In this document: in pieces, positions 1 to 8,848 of the stretch | Layout of the letters: each line of letters begins with the position of its first letter | Position numbering within the stretch: the first letter of the stretch is position 1 | Assembly (NCBI RefSeq): GCF_031453995.1 | Contig: NZ_JAVDPZ010000005.1 | Location: 124,001-188,000 of the forward strand | Origin: Nitrobacter vulgaris | GTDB taxonomy: Bacteria; Pseudomonadota; Alphaproteobacteria; Rhizobiales; Xanthobacteraceae | DNA length: 64,000 nt | Direction of reading: 5' to 3' | Program-made: the position numbers and the translations under genes | The notes under the pieces: model-generated | The model's database searches: none | The model's input: only the letters and a program-made list of their open reading frames with translations | Told to the model about the DNA's origin: nothing

Positions 1-196
1 CGACAGCGCACCTGGACGACTCGGTCAGCCGCTGGGTGACCAAGGCTCGGGATCCACACGCTCACCGGGCCAAACGGGAACCGGTACGTCAGCCCCTCCA
101 GCCCGAGGTAACGCGAAAGACGCTCCCGAAAGATCGGGGGCGTCTCGCTTAAACGATAGGCATTTCAGCCATGGCAAGACAATGGACGACCGATGA
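1..196 (+). pseudogene. 3' end of glycine-rich secreted protein, frameshifted
   Basis: The reading frame starting at base 2 matches the C-terminal part of the intact glycine-rich secreted protein at 19584-19967 (GRLGQPLG, GSGSTRSPGQTGTG). One C is missing near base 90 compared with that copy. The stop at the equivalent place is therefore bypassed, and the frame runs on through the terminator to TGA at 194-196, adding an unrelated tail. The N-terminal part lies outside the window. Function of the family is unknown to me. Confidence 0.7.
119..144 (+). terminator. Stem-loop terminator after glycine-rich gene copy 1
   Basis: A 10 bp stem (119-128 with 135-144, one G-T pair) around a 6 base loop, identical to the stem-loop behind the intact copy. 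There is no good T-run, so it may be a weak or factor-assisted terminator. Confidence 0.5.
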
Positions 197-372
197 TGAC
201 CGGAAGCTTTCCCACAAAGCCGATTCCCGTTATCGCTAAGGTTTTCCGCACGACTGAGGTGTCTGTTAGCAGCCGGTGGCACGCACTACAAAGATCCATG
301 TCTTCGGGAGATCTCGACGCAAATCGCCGGCCAGCTTCTCATATCGAAACGAGCCGCATTCGACGCATGTAA
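171..372 (+). pseudogene. Decayed copy of small HTH/SANT-like protein
   Basis: ATG at 171 begins MARQWTTDDD exactly as in the intact 75 aa homologue at 20027-20254. After codon 15 a deletion of about 17 bases shifts the frame. The rest of the homologue (VIAKV, SVSSRWHALQRS, ending IRRM) is recognisable in another frame up to TAA at 370-372. It cannot make the full protein. Confidence 0.75.
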
Positions 373-449
373 GACTACGGGGACCTTTTGTTTACGATCC
401 TGTTCCGATTAAAGCGCTAAGACGCTAGACGGCACCTCCATAAATCTTA

Positions 450-474
450 GGAACGAACGGATTGCTCAGCTCTT
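450..474 (+). promoter_or_regulatory. Possible sigma-EcfG promoter (CTT variant)
   Basis: GGAAC at 450-454, 17 bases, then CTT at 472-474. It lies about 110 bases upstream of the membrane protein start at 584. The -10 differs from the GTT consensus, so this is weak. Confidence 0.3.
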
Positions 475-583
475 CAACAGCCAAGCGCTGCGGCGTCCGG
501 CCTCACGCGTACATCGCCTCCAGCATCGAAGACCCTCTTTGCTGTCGTCTCGGCGGCCTTGGGATCGAGAGAGAGATCATATC

Positions 584-1537
584 ATGTCACCCACACGCTC
601 ATCTAGTTTTGAGACTGTCGTACCTGATCGCAATCCACCACAGTTGAGCTCAACGTCGGCAACTGACGATGTCCGAACTGTTGTGTTGAACCAAGTGTCG
701 TGGGGAGCGGTCATAGCCGGCTCCATACTGGGGCTTGTGGTTCAGGTGATTCTCAACATGGTTGGCCTCGGCATCGGGCTATCCACTGTCGATGCAGTCG
801 CGGGCGACAGTCCTAGCGCCAGTTCGTTGTCGCTTGGGGCAGGTCTGTGGTGGATCATCTCTGGAATCATCGCGGCCGGTATCGGTGGCTACCTGGCTGG
901 CCGGCTGTCTGGAAAGCCGTCGTCATCCACTACGGCATATCATGGCCTGGCTTCCTGGGCTCTATCGACGCTTGTACTGGTTTACCTGGTATCGTCAGCA
1001 ACCAGTAGCCTGGTTGGTGGCTCGCTTAGCACTGTGTCGAATGCTTTAAGCGGAGCGGGAAATGCGATGGGCAGTTCGGTCCAAACGGCCTTGCAGACGG
1101 CTGCTCCATCATTGAACAATATGAACGATCCAATGGCGAGGATCGAGAACCAGGTTCGAAGCGCATCTGGTGGTCAGGATCCTGCTGCACTCCGTGACGC
1201 GGCAGCTTCCTCAATACGTGCCGCACTTTCTGGTGATCTTGCTGAGCAAGCCGCTGCCACTGACAAGGCTGTTGAAGCCCTTGCAAAAGCCCAGGATATT
1301 CCGGTCGATCAAGCACGATCGCAAGTTGATCAGTATCAGCAGCAGTACAAGGACACTGTGGCGAAGGCGAAGTTGCAGGCCAAGCAAGCCGCGGATGCAA
1401 CCGCCAAAGCGGTATCGCGCGGAGCTCTATTCGGTGCACTCGCCCTAATGCTTGGGGCCCTCGCGGCATTTGTGTCCGGCAAGGCGAGCGCAGTCAATCG
1501 GACCGTGACTGAAGCCCGATTCGCTCCTACTGCTTAG
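584..1537 (+). CDS. Conserved membrane protein (PhnA-like / YrzE-type)
   Basis: A 317 aa inner-membrane protein of a type often named PhnA-like in Rhizobiales; its biochemical role is not known. Three hydrophobic segments lie in the first half (about 39-62, 85-107, 117-137), then a long Ala/Gln/Lys-rich helical soluble stretch (about 160-275, likely coiled coil), and a final membrane segment (about 278-298). I start at ATG 584 (MSPTRS) because a GAGAGAGA purine run precedes it; an upstream in-frame start at 539 would add 15 residues with no clear ribosome site. It stands alone, with a possible stress promoter upstream. PhnA here is a label only: no phosphonate function is implied. Confidence 0.75.
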   Translation: MSPTRSSSFETVVPDRNPPQLSSTSATDDVRTVVLNQVSWGAVIAGSILGLVVQVILNMVGLGIGLSTVDAVAGDSPSASSLSLGAGLWWIISGIIAAGIGGYLAGRLSGKPSSSTTAYHGLASWALSTLVLVYLVSSATSSLVGGSLSTVSNALSGAGNAMGSSVQTALQTAAPSLNNMNDPMARIENQVRSASGGQDPAALRDAAASSIRAALSGDLAEQAAATDKAVEALAKAQDIPVDQARSQVDQYQQQYKDTVAKAKLQAKQAADATAKAVSRGALFGALALMLGALAAFVSGKASAVNRTVTEARFAPTA

Positions 1538-1746
1538 ATGTCGTTGTGCCGAACAACGAAGTCCCGCTACCGTCGTGCGAGGTGTGAGATACCGCCTTCT
1601 CCCACCCACGGCACTGCATCTGCGAAAACCCCTAGCATTCTAAAGAGGTTTGTAATCTATTGATACTTAATCGCATGTTTTTCCAGAACGTGCGTTGAAA
1701 TTGCTGCGAGAGAACCATCGCTGTCCGCGGGGAAGCGACTACAATA

Positions 1747-2019
1747 ATGCGCAAGTTCTTGGTGTGGTTCTTCCGAAATCGCGAAACGGGCGAGATCACG
1801 ATCGTCCAGGCGCCCAATCTTGCCCTGTGGGTAGTCATCGCAGCGGGCGTACTGCTCTGGTTCTGGCCTAAACCCGGCGGCCCACACTCTGCTTTGGAAA
1901 TTGTCTTCAAGGGCGGTCTCATTTTTTGGGCAATCGATGAGATCGTCCGCGGGGTGAACCCCTGGCGCCGATGTCTCGGCGCGGCCGTCTTGGCTTATGA
2001 GGTCACGACCATTCTTTGA
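1747..2019 (+). CDS. Small conserved membrane protein
   Basis: A 90 aa protein starting MRKFLVWFFRN, with two predicted membrane helices (about 24-40 and 52-70) and a short charged N-terminus. I do not recognise a named family. GGAAGCGA a few bases ahead of ATG 1747 can serve as ribosome site. An overlapping 200 aa frame on the other strand looks like its shadow. It is separated from the 584-1537 gene by about 200 bases, so probably has its own promoter. Confidence 0.65.
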   Translation: MRKFLVWFFRNRETGEITIVQAPNLALWVVIAAGVLLWFWPKPGGPHSALEIVFKGGLIFWAIDEIVRGVNPWRRCLGAAVLAYEVTTIL

Positions 2020-2530
2020 TCGATAATTCGAATGAATCACGTCGCGATTGTTGGGTCCAGATCTTGAGCGACACCCGCCATGAGACCGTCCGATGCCGAT
2101 CGAGAGCCGGATTATGGAATCGAGAATCCTGGTCGCTGGCATGTCGAATGATAACAGCGCACTTTTCGGTGCACACGTAATGAAGTGCCTGTCCTCGATG
2201 ATTTTCGCTGTTGGTGTGGTTGTGAACCGCGAATAGGAGATTAAACCGAGACTCCCCACTTTCCCTCGGCTGCTCGCGAAGCCTGGTCACCAAGGGAAGA
2301 AATCCATTCCGTTCTCGACGGTCTGGCTCCTGATTGCGTGTCGTACCCGTAGTTCAGCATCTTCGTTTCCGAATGCAGCCGATGGTTGCCGATGTAGGTC
2401 TTCAGAACGACCTTAACATGGACGGCAGTCTTCCGCGGACAGCTCCCTTCCATTCATCTCGAGAGAGAATGGTAGCGTGGAGCCCTAAGGAGCGGTTCGA
2501 ACAGGCGCTCGTTGCTTAACGAGGAAAGCA
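2020..2530. other. Gap without supported gene
   Basis: Several short overlapping frames occur on both strands but none has a ribosome site, recognisable motif or consistent codon use. A short inverted repeat CTCGTT / AACGAG at 2508-2523, just past the ligD stop, might be a weak ligD terminator. Confidence 0.4.
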
Positions 2531-5209
2531 TCAAGCTGCCAACTTCGTCGACAGTCTTGCCAGTCTAGCAATCGCTTCCGAAAGCGGGCGTTCACCTTCG
2601 CAGTAATCGACCCACGCCTTCGACTTCTTGAGAAGCTGGGGCACGGTACGGATGGTGTATTGCATGGGGTCAAGGCCGTGTTTGACTTGAACCCACGTGA
2701 TCGGCATCGACACCGGTGCATGCGCGCGCCCCCTGGGAGAGTGAGGCGCCACCGCGGTTGAGAACTGATCATTCCGCAAATAGTCGAGAAATATCTTTCC
2801 CACTCGTTTCGACTTACTCATGTTGATGAGATATCGCTCCGGACTTTCGCGAGCCATCCGGCTGCAAACGTCGCGGGCGAACTGCTTCGCTGTGGCCCAG
2901 TCCAGCTGTTGTCCTCTTTTCGGGCGCGCGAGCGGGGTAACGACGTGCAGGCCTTTGCCACCGGTGGTCTTACAGAACGAGACCAGGCCAAGCTCGGACA
3001 GGCGGTCGCGCATTTCCTTTGCGGCGTCTATCACGACCCCGAAGTCCACGTCCGGCGCGGGATCAAGATCGAAGACTAACCGTCCGGGAAGGGTAGGGTC
3101 GCCGGGCTGGTTGTTCCAAGGATGCAGCTCGACACCCGCACTCTGCGCTACGGCGGCCAAACCCTCGATACGATCGATCTGCACATAGGGCTTTCGATCG
3201 CCGGAGACCGTGACCTCCTCAAGTAGGCTGGAGCCGCCCTTCATCGAATGCCGCTGAAAGAAGCGTTGTCCACCGATACCGTCCGGAGCCCTGATAATCG
3301 AGCAGGGACGACCCTTGAGATGCTCCATCATCCAGGCGCCGACGCTCTCGTAATACAAAGCGAGGTCGATCTTGGTGACCGGACCTTGCCCCTCATCGGG
3401 CCACAGGACCTTATCCGGCCGGCTCAAAGGCACACCCATGACGATGCCGCCATTAGCTGCGGAAGGGCTGGTAGCGGGTTTGGACCGCTGCGTCGGCACA
3501 GGTCTTGCGACGCCGGTGCTATCAGCTGGCGCCGGCGTCTCGGCCTCAACCTCCATTGCAGGCTTGTCTTGGCGAAGACCCTTGAAGGCCGCTTGCCGGA
3601 TCATGCCCGCGCCGGTGAATCCCGCGAACTCGATTTCCGCGACCAATTCGGGCTTCAACCAATGCATTCCCGCCTTCTTGCGGGGCGCATTCTTGCCGCC
3701 GAACGGGTTTGTCTGCGAAGCGGCAGCTTTGAGTTTTGGCATCAGTCGCGCAACTTTGTCGGCACCGTAGCCGGTCCCGACGTTACCCACGTAGACGAGG
3801 TGATCACCTCGATATACGCCGGCCATCAGGGATTTGAATTGGCTCCCGTTACTGTTCCAGCCGCCGATGACGACTTCGTGCCCTCCGCGACATTTGGCTT
3901 TGGACCAGGAGTGGGTTCGCCCAGATACGTAACGGGCGGCAGCTTGCTTCGATACGATACCCTCGAGCGACATTCGGCAAGCCGACTTGAGCACCGCCTC
4001 TCCACCGTTCTTGAAATGCTCGACGTATCGAATTTCCGCCGGATCGCGACCGTATGTCTTCTCGATAAGTTTCTTTAGCTTCAGTTTGCGATCTGCAAGA
4101 CTCTGTTGGCGGAGGTCATCGTCCTTCAAAAACAGAAGATCGAAAGCGAAAAAAATGAGGTCGTCGCTCTTTCCATCCGACAAGGCGGCCTGCAATCCCG
4201 CGAAATCAGGCGAGCCTCTATGGTCGAGCGCAACGATTTCTCCATCCACGATGCAATCGGGTAGTTGTTCCGCGGCCCTCGCAATTGCGGCGAACTTTGG
4301 CGTCCAATCTAAGCCTTTGCGGGTCTTCAAGGACACCTCGCCCCCCTCGACCCGCATTTGAATGCGGTAGCCGTCGAACTTGATCTCGTGGATCCATTCG
4401 CTACCCGTCGGAGGACGCTCGACCGAAGAGCATAACTGAGGCGCGATGAAAGTTGGCATGCTGCGGTCAGCATTCCCCTTGCCCTTCGTTCCAATTTTCT
4501 TGTTCCGGGATGTGTCGGGACTCGACCTCTTTCGTGACTTAGATGCTTGAGCCGAAGCGCGGTTCGATTTCCATTCGGCCTTTGCCGGCGCTCTTGATCT
4601 CATGGCCGCAACAAAAGGCTTTGGACGTTTGCCTGTGCCAGTCGCGATTTGCTCCATCGACCGGCTCGAGGCCACCGACGTATCCTGTTGCAAGATATTG
4701 TTCTTCGTCCCTTCCCGAGCAAATTCATCTCGATGTTTGATCAGGAGCCAATTGGTCCGCTGCTCTCCCTCTCGCTTCCGCATCCGAGCCAGGATCCAGC
4801 CGCCGTGAAGTTTTGAACCGGTCAGGGTAAAGTCCAACTTGCCTTTCTGGTATGCCTGCTTCGGGTCGTTGCATTGCCAATAGCCGCGATCCCAGACCAT
4901 GACTGTGCCGCCGCCGTATTGGCCCTTCGGGATGGTGCCTTCGAAGTCGCCGTAATCGAGGGGATGATCCTCGACCTCAACAGCGAGGCGCTTGTCGTGC
5001 GGATCCAGCGAAGGCCCTTTGGTGACCGCCCACGATTTGAAGACGCCATCGAGTTCGAGCCTCAGATCGTAATGGAGATGCGATGCTGCGTGCTTCTGAA
5101 TAACGAAGCGAAGCCCATTTGAAGGCTTGACCGTGGCGCTTCCGCTCGGTTCGGCCGTCTTCGAAAAATCGCGCTTGGCGCGGTATTTTGCCAGCAGCTT
5201 TTTGGCCAT
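2531..5209 (-). CDS. ligD: Multifunctional NHEJ DNA ligase LigD
   Basis: Trims, fills and seals double-strand breaks with Ku in non-homologous end joining. The 892 aa protein has the order phosphoesterase - ligase - polymerase. Phosphoesterase (about 20-170): the known catalytic set is intact (H40, H46, D48, R50, H82, Y86). Ligase (about 255-550): motif I KFDGYR, with K277 as AMP-accepting lysine. Polymerase (about 610-890): FDLDPAP metal motif and TTGGKGLH. A Lys/Ser-rich linker (about 180-255) joins the first two. I start at ATG 5209 (MAKKLL); a longer frame would add 116 residues that match no domain and cross the ku promoter. It is divergent from ku with 75 bases between, and an overlapping stress promoter lies there. 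Confidence 0.95.
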   Translation of the reverse strand: MAKKLLAKYRAKRDFSKTAEPSGSATVKPSNGLRFVIQKHAASHLHYDLRLELDGVFKSWAVTKGPSLDPHDKRLAVEVEDHPLDYGDFEGTIPKGQYGGGTVMVWDRGYWQCNDPKQAYQKGKLDFTLTGSKLHGGWILARMRKREGEQRTNWLLIKHRDEFAREGTKNNILQQDTSVASSRSMEQIATGTGKRPKPFVAAMRSRAPAKAEWKSNRASAQASKSRKRSSPDTSRNKKIGTKGKGNADRSMPTFIAPQLCSSVERPPTGSEWIHEIKFDGYRIQMRVEGGEVSLKTRKGLDWTPKFAAIARAAEQLPDCIVDGEIVALDHRGSPDFAGLQAALSDGKSDDLIFFAFDLLFLKDDDLRQQSLADRKLKLKKLIEKTYGRDPAEIRYVEHFKNGGEAVLKSACRMSLEGIVSKQAAARYVSGRTHSWSKAKCRGGHEVVIGGWNSNGSQFKSLMAGVYRGDHLVYVGNVGTGYGADKVARLMPKLKAAASQTNPFGGKNAPRKKAGMHWLKPELVAEIEFAGFTGAGMIRQAAFKGLRQDKPAMEVEAETPAPADSTGVARPVPTQRSKPATSPSAANGGIVMGVPLSRPDKVLWPDEGQGPVTKIDLALYYESVGAWMMEHLKGRPCSIIRAPDGIGGQRFFQRHSMKGGSSLLEEVTVSGDRKPYVQIDRIEGLAAVAQSAGVELHPWNNQPGDPTLPGRLVFDLDPAPDVDFGVVIDAAKEMRDRLSELGLVSFCKTTGGKGLHVVTPLARPKRGQQLDWATAKQFARDVCSRMARESPERYLINMSKSKRVGKIFLDYLRNDQFSTAVAPHSPRGRAHAPVSMPITWVQVKHGLDPMQYTIRTVPQLLKKSKAWVDYCEGERPLSEAIARLARLSTKLAA

Positions 5210-5232
5210 AGGCACCTCGCTCGGATCTCCAC

Positions 5233-5257
5233 GGAACTGAAAGTTACCGGCTCGGTT
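5233..5257 (+). promoter_or_regulatory. sigma-EcfG-type promoter of ku
   Basis: GGAAC at 5233-5237, 17 bases, GTT at 5255-5257, 27 bases before the ku start. Spacing and sequence fit the alphaproteobacterial general-stress consensus. It overlaps the ligD promoter on the other strand. Confidence 0.6.
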
Positions 5258-5265
5258 AAAGTTCC
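5241..5265 (-). promoter_or_regulatory. Possible sigma-EcfG promoter of ligD (CTT variant)
   Basis: On the minus strand GGAAC at 5265-5261, 17 bases, CTT at 5243-5241, 31 bases before the ligD start. It interleaves with the ku promoter, so polymerase could not sit on both at once. Confidence 0.4.
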
Positions 5266-5284
5266 GCCTATCACGGAGGATCAA

Positions 5285-6136
5285 ATGGCGCCTCGTGCCT
5301 ATTGGAAGGGCTCGCTCAAGCTCTCGCTCGTGACTTGTCCGATCGCGCTCTTTCCGGCTTCGACCCAGGCGGAAAGAACTCACTTTCACCAGATCAACAC
5401 CCAGTCTGGTCACCGGCTGAGGCAGCAGATGGTCGACGAACAGACCGGTAGGGTCGTCGACCCGGAACATAAGGGCAGAGGCTACGAACTCTCTAAGGGT
5501 AAGTACGTCGCGATCGAGGACGAAGAGCTCGAGGCTTTGAGACTCGAAAGCACTCATACCATCGACATCGACGATTTTGTTCCCGCTGAGGAGATCGACG
5601 AGCGGTATCTCGACAAGCCGTATTACATTATTCCGAACGGCAAGACTGGAGTTGATGCGTTTGTCGTCATTCGCGACGCGATGAAGCGAAAGGACAAGGT
5701 AGCGCTAGCGCGCGTCGTGCTCGCCAATAGGGAGCATGTCATCGCGTTGAAGCCCCTGGGTAAGGGATTGTTGGGAACCACCCTGCGTTATCCCTATGAG
5801 TTGAGAAATGAGGATGATTATTTCGACGGCATTCCGAGCCCACGGGTATCCAAGGACATGATCGAACTTGCTTCTCATATCCTCGACAAGAAGGCCTCGA
5901 AATTTGATCCGCACAAATTCAAGGACAAATATGAGGCTGCGTTGAAAGCGTTGGTCAAGCGCAAGGCTGCTGGCAAGACGATTGAAGTGCCGGAAGAGAA
6001 AGAGGCGGAAAGCAACGTCATTAACCTGATGGATGCGTTGAAACAGAGTTTGAGCGGTAAGAAAGCCAGGCCGGCTCCGGTCAAAGCCAAGAAGCGGACA
6101 TCGGCGCGCCGCAGCCGTAAGCGAAAAGCCGCGTGA
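5285..6136 (+). CDS. ku: DNA end-binding protein Ku
   Basis: Forms the homodimeric ring that threads onto broken DNA ends and recruits LigD. The 283 aa length is normal for bacterial Ku. The Ku core runs from about 5 to 250 (typical start RAYWKGSLKLSLV, and YDIKPYY-like DKPYYIIPNGK near residue 115). The last 30 residues are a Lys/Arg-rich tail, which in bacterial Ku contacts DNA. GGAGG lies 6 bases ahead of ATG 5285. Its TGA overlaps the GTG of the next ligase gene, so the two are translationally coupled. A general-stress promoter sits just upstream. Confidence 0.96.
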   Translation: MAPRAYWKGSLKLSLVTCPIALFPASTQAERTHFHQINTQSGHRLRQQMVDEQTGRVVDPEHKGRGYELSKGKYVAIEDEELEALRLESTHTIDIDDFVPAEEIDERYLDKPYYIIPNGKTGVDAFVVIRDAMKRKDKVALARVVLANREHVIALKPLGKGLLGTTLRYPYELRNEDDYFDGIPSPRVSKDMIELASHILDKKASKFDPHKFKDKYEAALKALVKRKAAGKTIEVPEEKEAESNVINLMDALKQSLSGKKARPAPVKAKKRTSARRSRKRKAA

Positions 6137-7176
6137 GGACGAGCCGCACTCCTGTTGAAGCGATGGAAGCGCGTTCCGTCGATGCTATTCCCACGGGCAG
6201 ACAGTGGCAGTACGAGCCCAAATGGGACGGATTTCGTTGCCTGTTGTCGCGGGACGGCGACACTGTGGCCATGTATTCGAAGTCAGGGCAGGATTTAAGT
6301 CGCTACTTTCCGGAAGTGGTCGCCGCGGCACTTTCCTTGCGCGAGAAGCGCTTCGTGCTCGACGGTGAGATCGTTGTCCCTGTTGGAAAGGGCTTCTCTT
6401 TCGACGCTCTTCTGCAGCGCATTCATCCGGCTGCCAGCCGCGTAAAGAAGCTTTCGGAGCAAACGCCGGCCGTGTTTCTGGCGTTCGATCTATTAAAGAA
6501 AGGCAAGACCGAGCTCACCGATCACCTCCTATCGGCGCGACGTTCGAGACTGGAAGGCTTCGCAGACAGCAATTTCTCGAACGACGCGCTCTTTCGCCTT
6601 TCGCCGGCCAGCCTGAAACTGAAGGACGCCGAACGCTGGCTTGCGGCGGCAGGCGGCGGAAGCGACGGCGTCATCGCGAAGCGGCTAGATCTTCCATACC
6701 AAAGCGGCAATCGCGACGGTATGCAGAAGATAAAGTGCTATCGTAGTGCTGATTGTGTGATTGGCGGCTTTAGGTACGGAGAAAAGCTCCAAGGTGGTCG
6801 AAAGGTCGTCGGATCTATACTGCTCGGATTGTACGATGACGAGGGCCTGCTCCACCACGTGGGATTTTCGTCCGGCATCAAGGCTAAGGATAAGCCCGCG
6901 CTCACTGACAGGCTTGAGGCCACAGGAACTGATCGGAGCTTTACAGGAAACGCGCCAGGCGGCCCGAGCCGATGGTCGACAAAACGTTCGTCGGAATGGC
7001 AACCGCTGAAGCCGAAATATGTGGTTGAAATCTCCTATGATCACTTCACCGGCGGACGCTTTCGGCACGGTACATCGATCTTGAGGTGGCGGCCCGACAA
7101 GAAGCCGCGTCAATGTACCTTCGAACAGCTCAACCAAAAGAGCGACCGTCGGCTGATGGCCGTCATCATCCCATAG
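6133..7176 (+). CDS. ligC: ATP-dependent DNA ligase (LigC-type)
   Basis: A stand-alone ATP-dependent ligase, a second sealing enzyme for the Ku pathway (LigC helps in Ku-dependent and base-excision repair in mycobacteria). 347 aa. Adenylation domain: motif I KWDGFR with K30, GEIV near residue 79, FLAFDLL near 115, GSDGVIAKRLD near 176, KIKCYR near 200. OB domain (about 210-325) ends with the usual ILRWRPDKKP. The start is GTG 6133, overlapping the ku stop by four bases (GTGA); ATG 6163 is an alternative and would lose 10 residues. Same operon as ku. Confidence 0.9.
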   Translation: MRTSRTPVEAMEARSVDAIPTGRQWQYEPKWDGFRCLLSRDGDTVAMYSKSGQDLSRYFPEVVAAALSLREKRFVLDGEIVVPVGKGFSFDALLQRIHPAASRVKKLSEQTPAVFLAFDLLKKGKTELTDHLLSARRSRLEGFADSNFSNDALFRLSPASLKLKDAERWLAAAGGGSDGVIAKRLDLPYQSGNRDGMQKIKCYRSADCVIGGFRYGEKLQGGRKVVGSILLGLYDDEGLLHHVGFSSGIKAKDKPALTDRLEATGTDRSFTGNAPGGPSRWSTKRSSEWQPLKPKYVVEISYDHFTGGRFRHGTSILRWRPDKKPRQCTFEQLNQKSDRRLMAVIIP

Positions 7177-7187
7177 CTCCCCCCGGA

Positions 7188-7631
7188 TCATGACCCGAGC
7201 CGTCGCACCAAACATTTCAATTTCCATCTCGCGTACCATAAGTTGACCGCGGTCAGGATCCACACAATCGCCGAACAGAGAAACGCGGCCACCGCGCCAT
7301 AAGGCGAGACGGCTAGGAAAGCCATGGCAAAGGTCACCATCGCCACACTGCCGAGCGCAGCGCCTGCGGCGTCCAGTGCGGCGGCTTTCCGGCCCCGGCA
7401 CTCTCCGCGGCCTCCCGCGTTCCGCTTGCGACGAATTTCATGCCGCTCGATCAGCGTAGCGCTGGCGCAGAAAATCACCGGAAGTGCTAGGAAGAGGCCT
7501 CCAATTGAGGCGCCAAACGCGGAGCTGATAAGTCCGGTGAGCACAGTGGCGGCTCCGCCCAACGCGAAGCGGATGAGATATTCGTACCACCGTCCATCGG
7601 AAAGCGATGATGTCGAGAGCTGGATCTGCAT
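7188..7631 (-). CDS. DUF3147-type membrane protein
   Basis: 147 aa, with four predicted membrane helices (about 20-45, 47-65, 85-108, 110-130) and a cytoplasmic Arg-rich loop between the second and third. It resembles the next gene upstream (same fold and family, DUF3147), so the two are tandem paralogues and may form a small four-helix-per-subunit pair. Role unknown. The start ATG 7631 lies two bases after the stop of the preceding gene, the third gene of the PAP2 operon. It converges with the ligase gene, 11 bases apart. Confidence 0.75.
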   Translation of the reverse strand: MQIQLSTSSLSDGRWYEYLIRFALGGAATVLTGLISSAFGASIGGLFLALPVIFCASATLIERHEIRRKRNAGGRGECRGRKAAALDAAGAALGSVAMVTFAMAFLAVSPYGAVAAFLCSAIVWILTAVNLWYARWKLKCLVRRLGS

Positions 7632-7633
7632 TG

Positions 7634-7975
7634 CTATCCTCGAACAACGGCGTGCAATCCAAGGGCAACGATCAGCCAGACCGGAAGCGAGGCCAGTGTC
7701 GCTGTCAGGGCTCTGGCGCGGGTACTCATCAGAATCTGGCAGACAATGACACTATAGCAGAGCAAGGCAATGCCTCCGAGAACCATTGAGCTTGCCTGAA
7801 CGCCGGCATAATGGGAGCCATGTTGAGCCCAGGCGATGCCAAGCGTGGCAAGCGCGACGGACGGAGCGGCGCCGAACAATCCCGCAAAGCTCTTGGGCCG
7901 AACAACGTCTCCGATGATGGCGAACAGCGAGACAAAGAGGCCGCCAACGATAAAGCGCACCATATATTCGGTCAT
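7634..7975 (-). CDS. DUF3147-type membrane protein
   Basis: 113 aa, four predicted membrane helices covering nearly the whole chain (about 5-22, 35-52, 58-80, 92-110). Paralogue of the following gene but lacking its Arg-rich loop. Its ATG overlaps the stop of the PAP2 gene (ATGA at 7972-7975), so translation is coupled. Function unknown; pairing with a lipid phosphatase suggests envelope lipid or undecaprenyl metabolism, an inference only. Confidence 0.75.
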   Translation of the reverse strand: MTEYMVRFIVGGLFVSLFAIIGDVVRPKSFAGLFGAAPSVALATLGIAWAQHGSHYAGVQASSMVLGGIALLCYSVIVCQILMSTRARALTATLASLPVWLIVALGLHAVVRG

Positions 7976-8562
7976 CGCTTCCGCCCCCGCGAAAGAGCAC
8001 GACGGAAGTATGCATCCGGGTAGCCGGTGAAGCGACGAGCCGCGCGCTCCAGAACGACGCCGATCGTGAAGCCGACGACAACGTCAGAGAGCCAATGAGC
8101 AAGAATCGCGACCCTCGTCACGGACAGCCCTACGGCAACGCCCCAGATCGGTAGCTTGTAACGTGGGAGAAGCACCGAGGCGACCGAAGCAAGCGCGCCC
8201 ATGTGAACCGCATGACCCGACGGAAATGCATCAAGCCTATCTCCGGACAACGGGATGCCATGGAGATGACCTTTCAATGTCCTTCGATCAGGACGAACCT
8301 GATCGAAAACGAGCTTCAATCCGTGCGGGAGTGCCGCACTGGCCGCCGCGACCAGGAGCAAGTGGCTGCTTGCAGGACGAAGTGGCGAGCGGCTGATTGT
8401 CAGGGCGATACATGCCGCCGCCGCGCAACCAAGCAAAAGATGTTCGTCAGCACCCCAACTCAACCCGCTTGCAACTTCTTCCGGCACCGGACTCGCTTTC
8501 GAAGCAATCCTCTTCGCAAGACGTTCGTCCATCAAGGTGGGTTCCACGCGAAATAGGGCCAT
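7972..8562 (-). CDS. PAP2-family membrane phosphatase
   Basis: A type 2 phosphatidic acid phosphatase, which removes phosphate from lipid or undecaprenyl-type substrates at the membrane face. All three signature parts are present: KLVFDQVRPD, the PSGHA motif, and RVAILAHWLSDVVVG with the catalytic His and its Asp. Several membrane helices alternate with these. I use ATG 8562 (196 aa); a TTG at 8625 would add 21 residues and is possible, and neither has a strong ribosome site. First gene of an operon with two DUF3147 proteins. The substrate cannot be told from sequence. Confidence 0.85.
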   Translation of the reverse strand: MALFRVEPTLMDERLAKRIASKASPVPEEVASGLSWGADEHLLLGCAAAACIALTISRSPLRPASSHLLLVAAASAALPHGLKLVFDQVRPDRRTLKGHLHGIPLSGDRLDAFPSGHAVHMGALASVASVLLPRYKLPIWGVAVGLSVTRVAILAHWLSDVVVGFTIGVVLERAARRFTGYPDAYFRRALSRGRKR

Positions 8563-8848
8563 CACGCCAATCCATTGGTGACCAAAGACCCGCAATTCGC
8601 CATCGCATGAATTAGTTCCGACCAAAGCCCTCGTCCCCCGAGCATCGGCCTAACGCGGAAGAGGCGAACCGACCGGCTCAAACTGTTCGTAGTGGTTGTT
8701 ATTGGAACGTTCCTCGACCGGATGCATTGAAGCGTCCGAGGACGTGCGCCGTTCATCAGGCGCCGCGGCGGAGCGTCTACTAAGTAAAGCATTGCGGCAG
8801 GGCAGATTGTCAGAGCCTTAACTGTCGTTCTCACAAAGGAAAACCACT

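Larger units (their letters stand above)
1..384 (+). repeat. Direct repeat, copy 1 (decayed, cut by window edge)
   Basis: Bases 1-384 match 19856-20267 in the same orientation at high identity, with deletions in this copy of 1 base (near 90), about 17 bases (near 205) and about 13 bases (near 335). The repeat spans the end of a glycine-rich secreted protein gene, its terminator and a small DNA-binding protein gene. The two copies lie about 19.9 kb apart. The left edge is outside the window. Confidence 0.9.

Noticed and set aside
1657..2259. 200 aa minus-strand ORF
   Set aside because: Antisense to the small membrane protein at 1747-2019 and without motif or ribosome site.
3248..4078. 276 aa plus-strand ORF inside ligD
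   Set aside because: Antisense to the conserved ligase domain of LigD.
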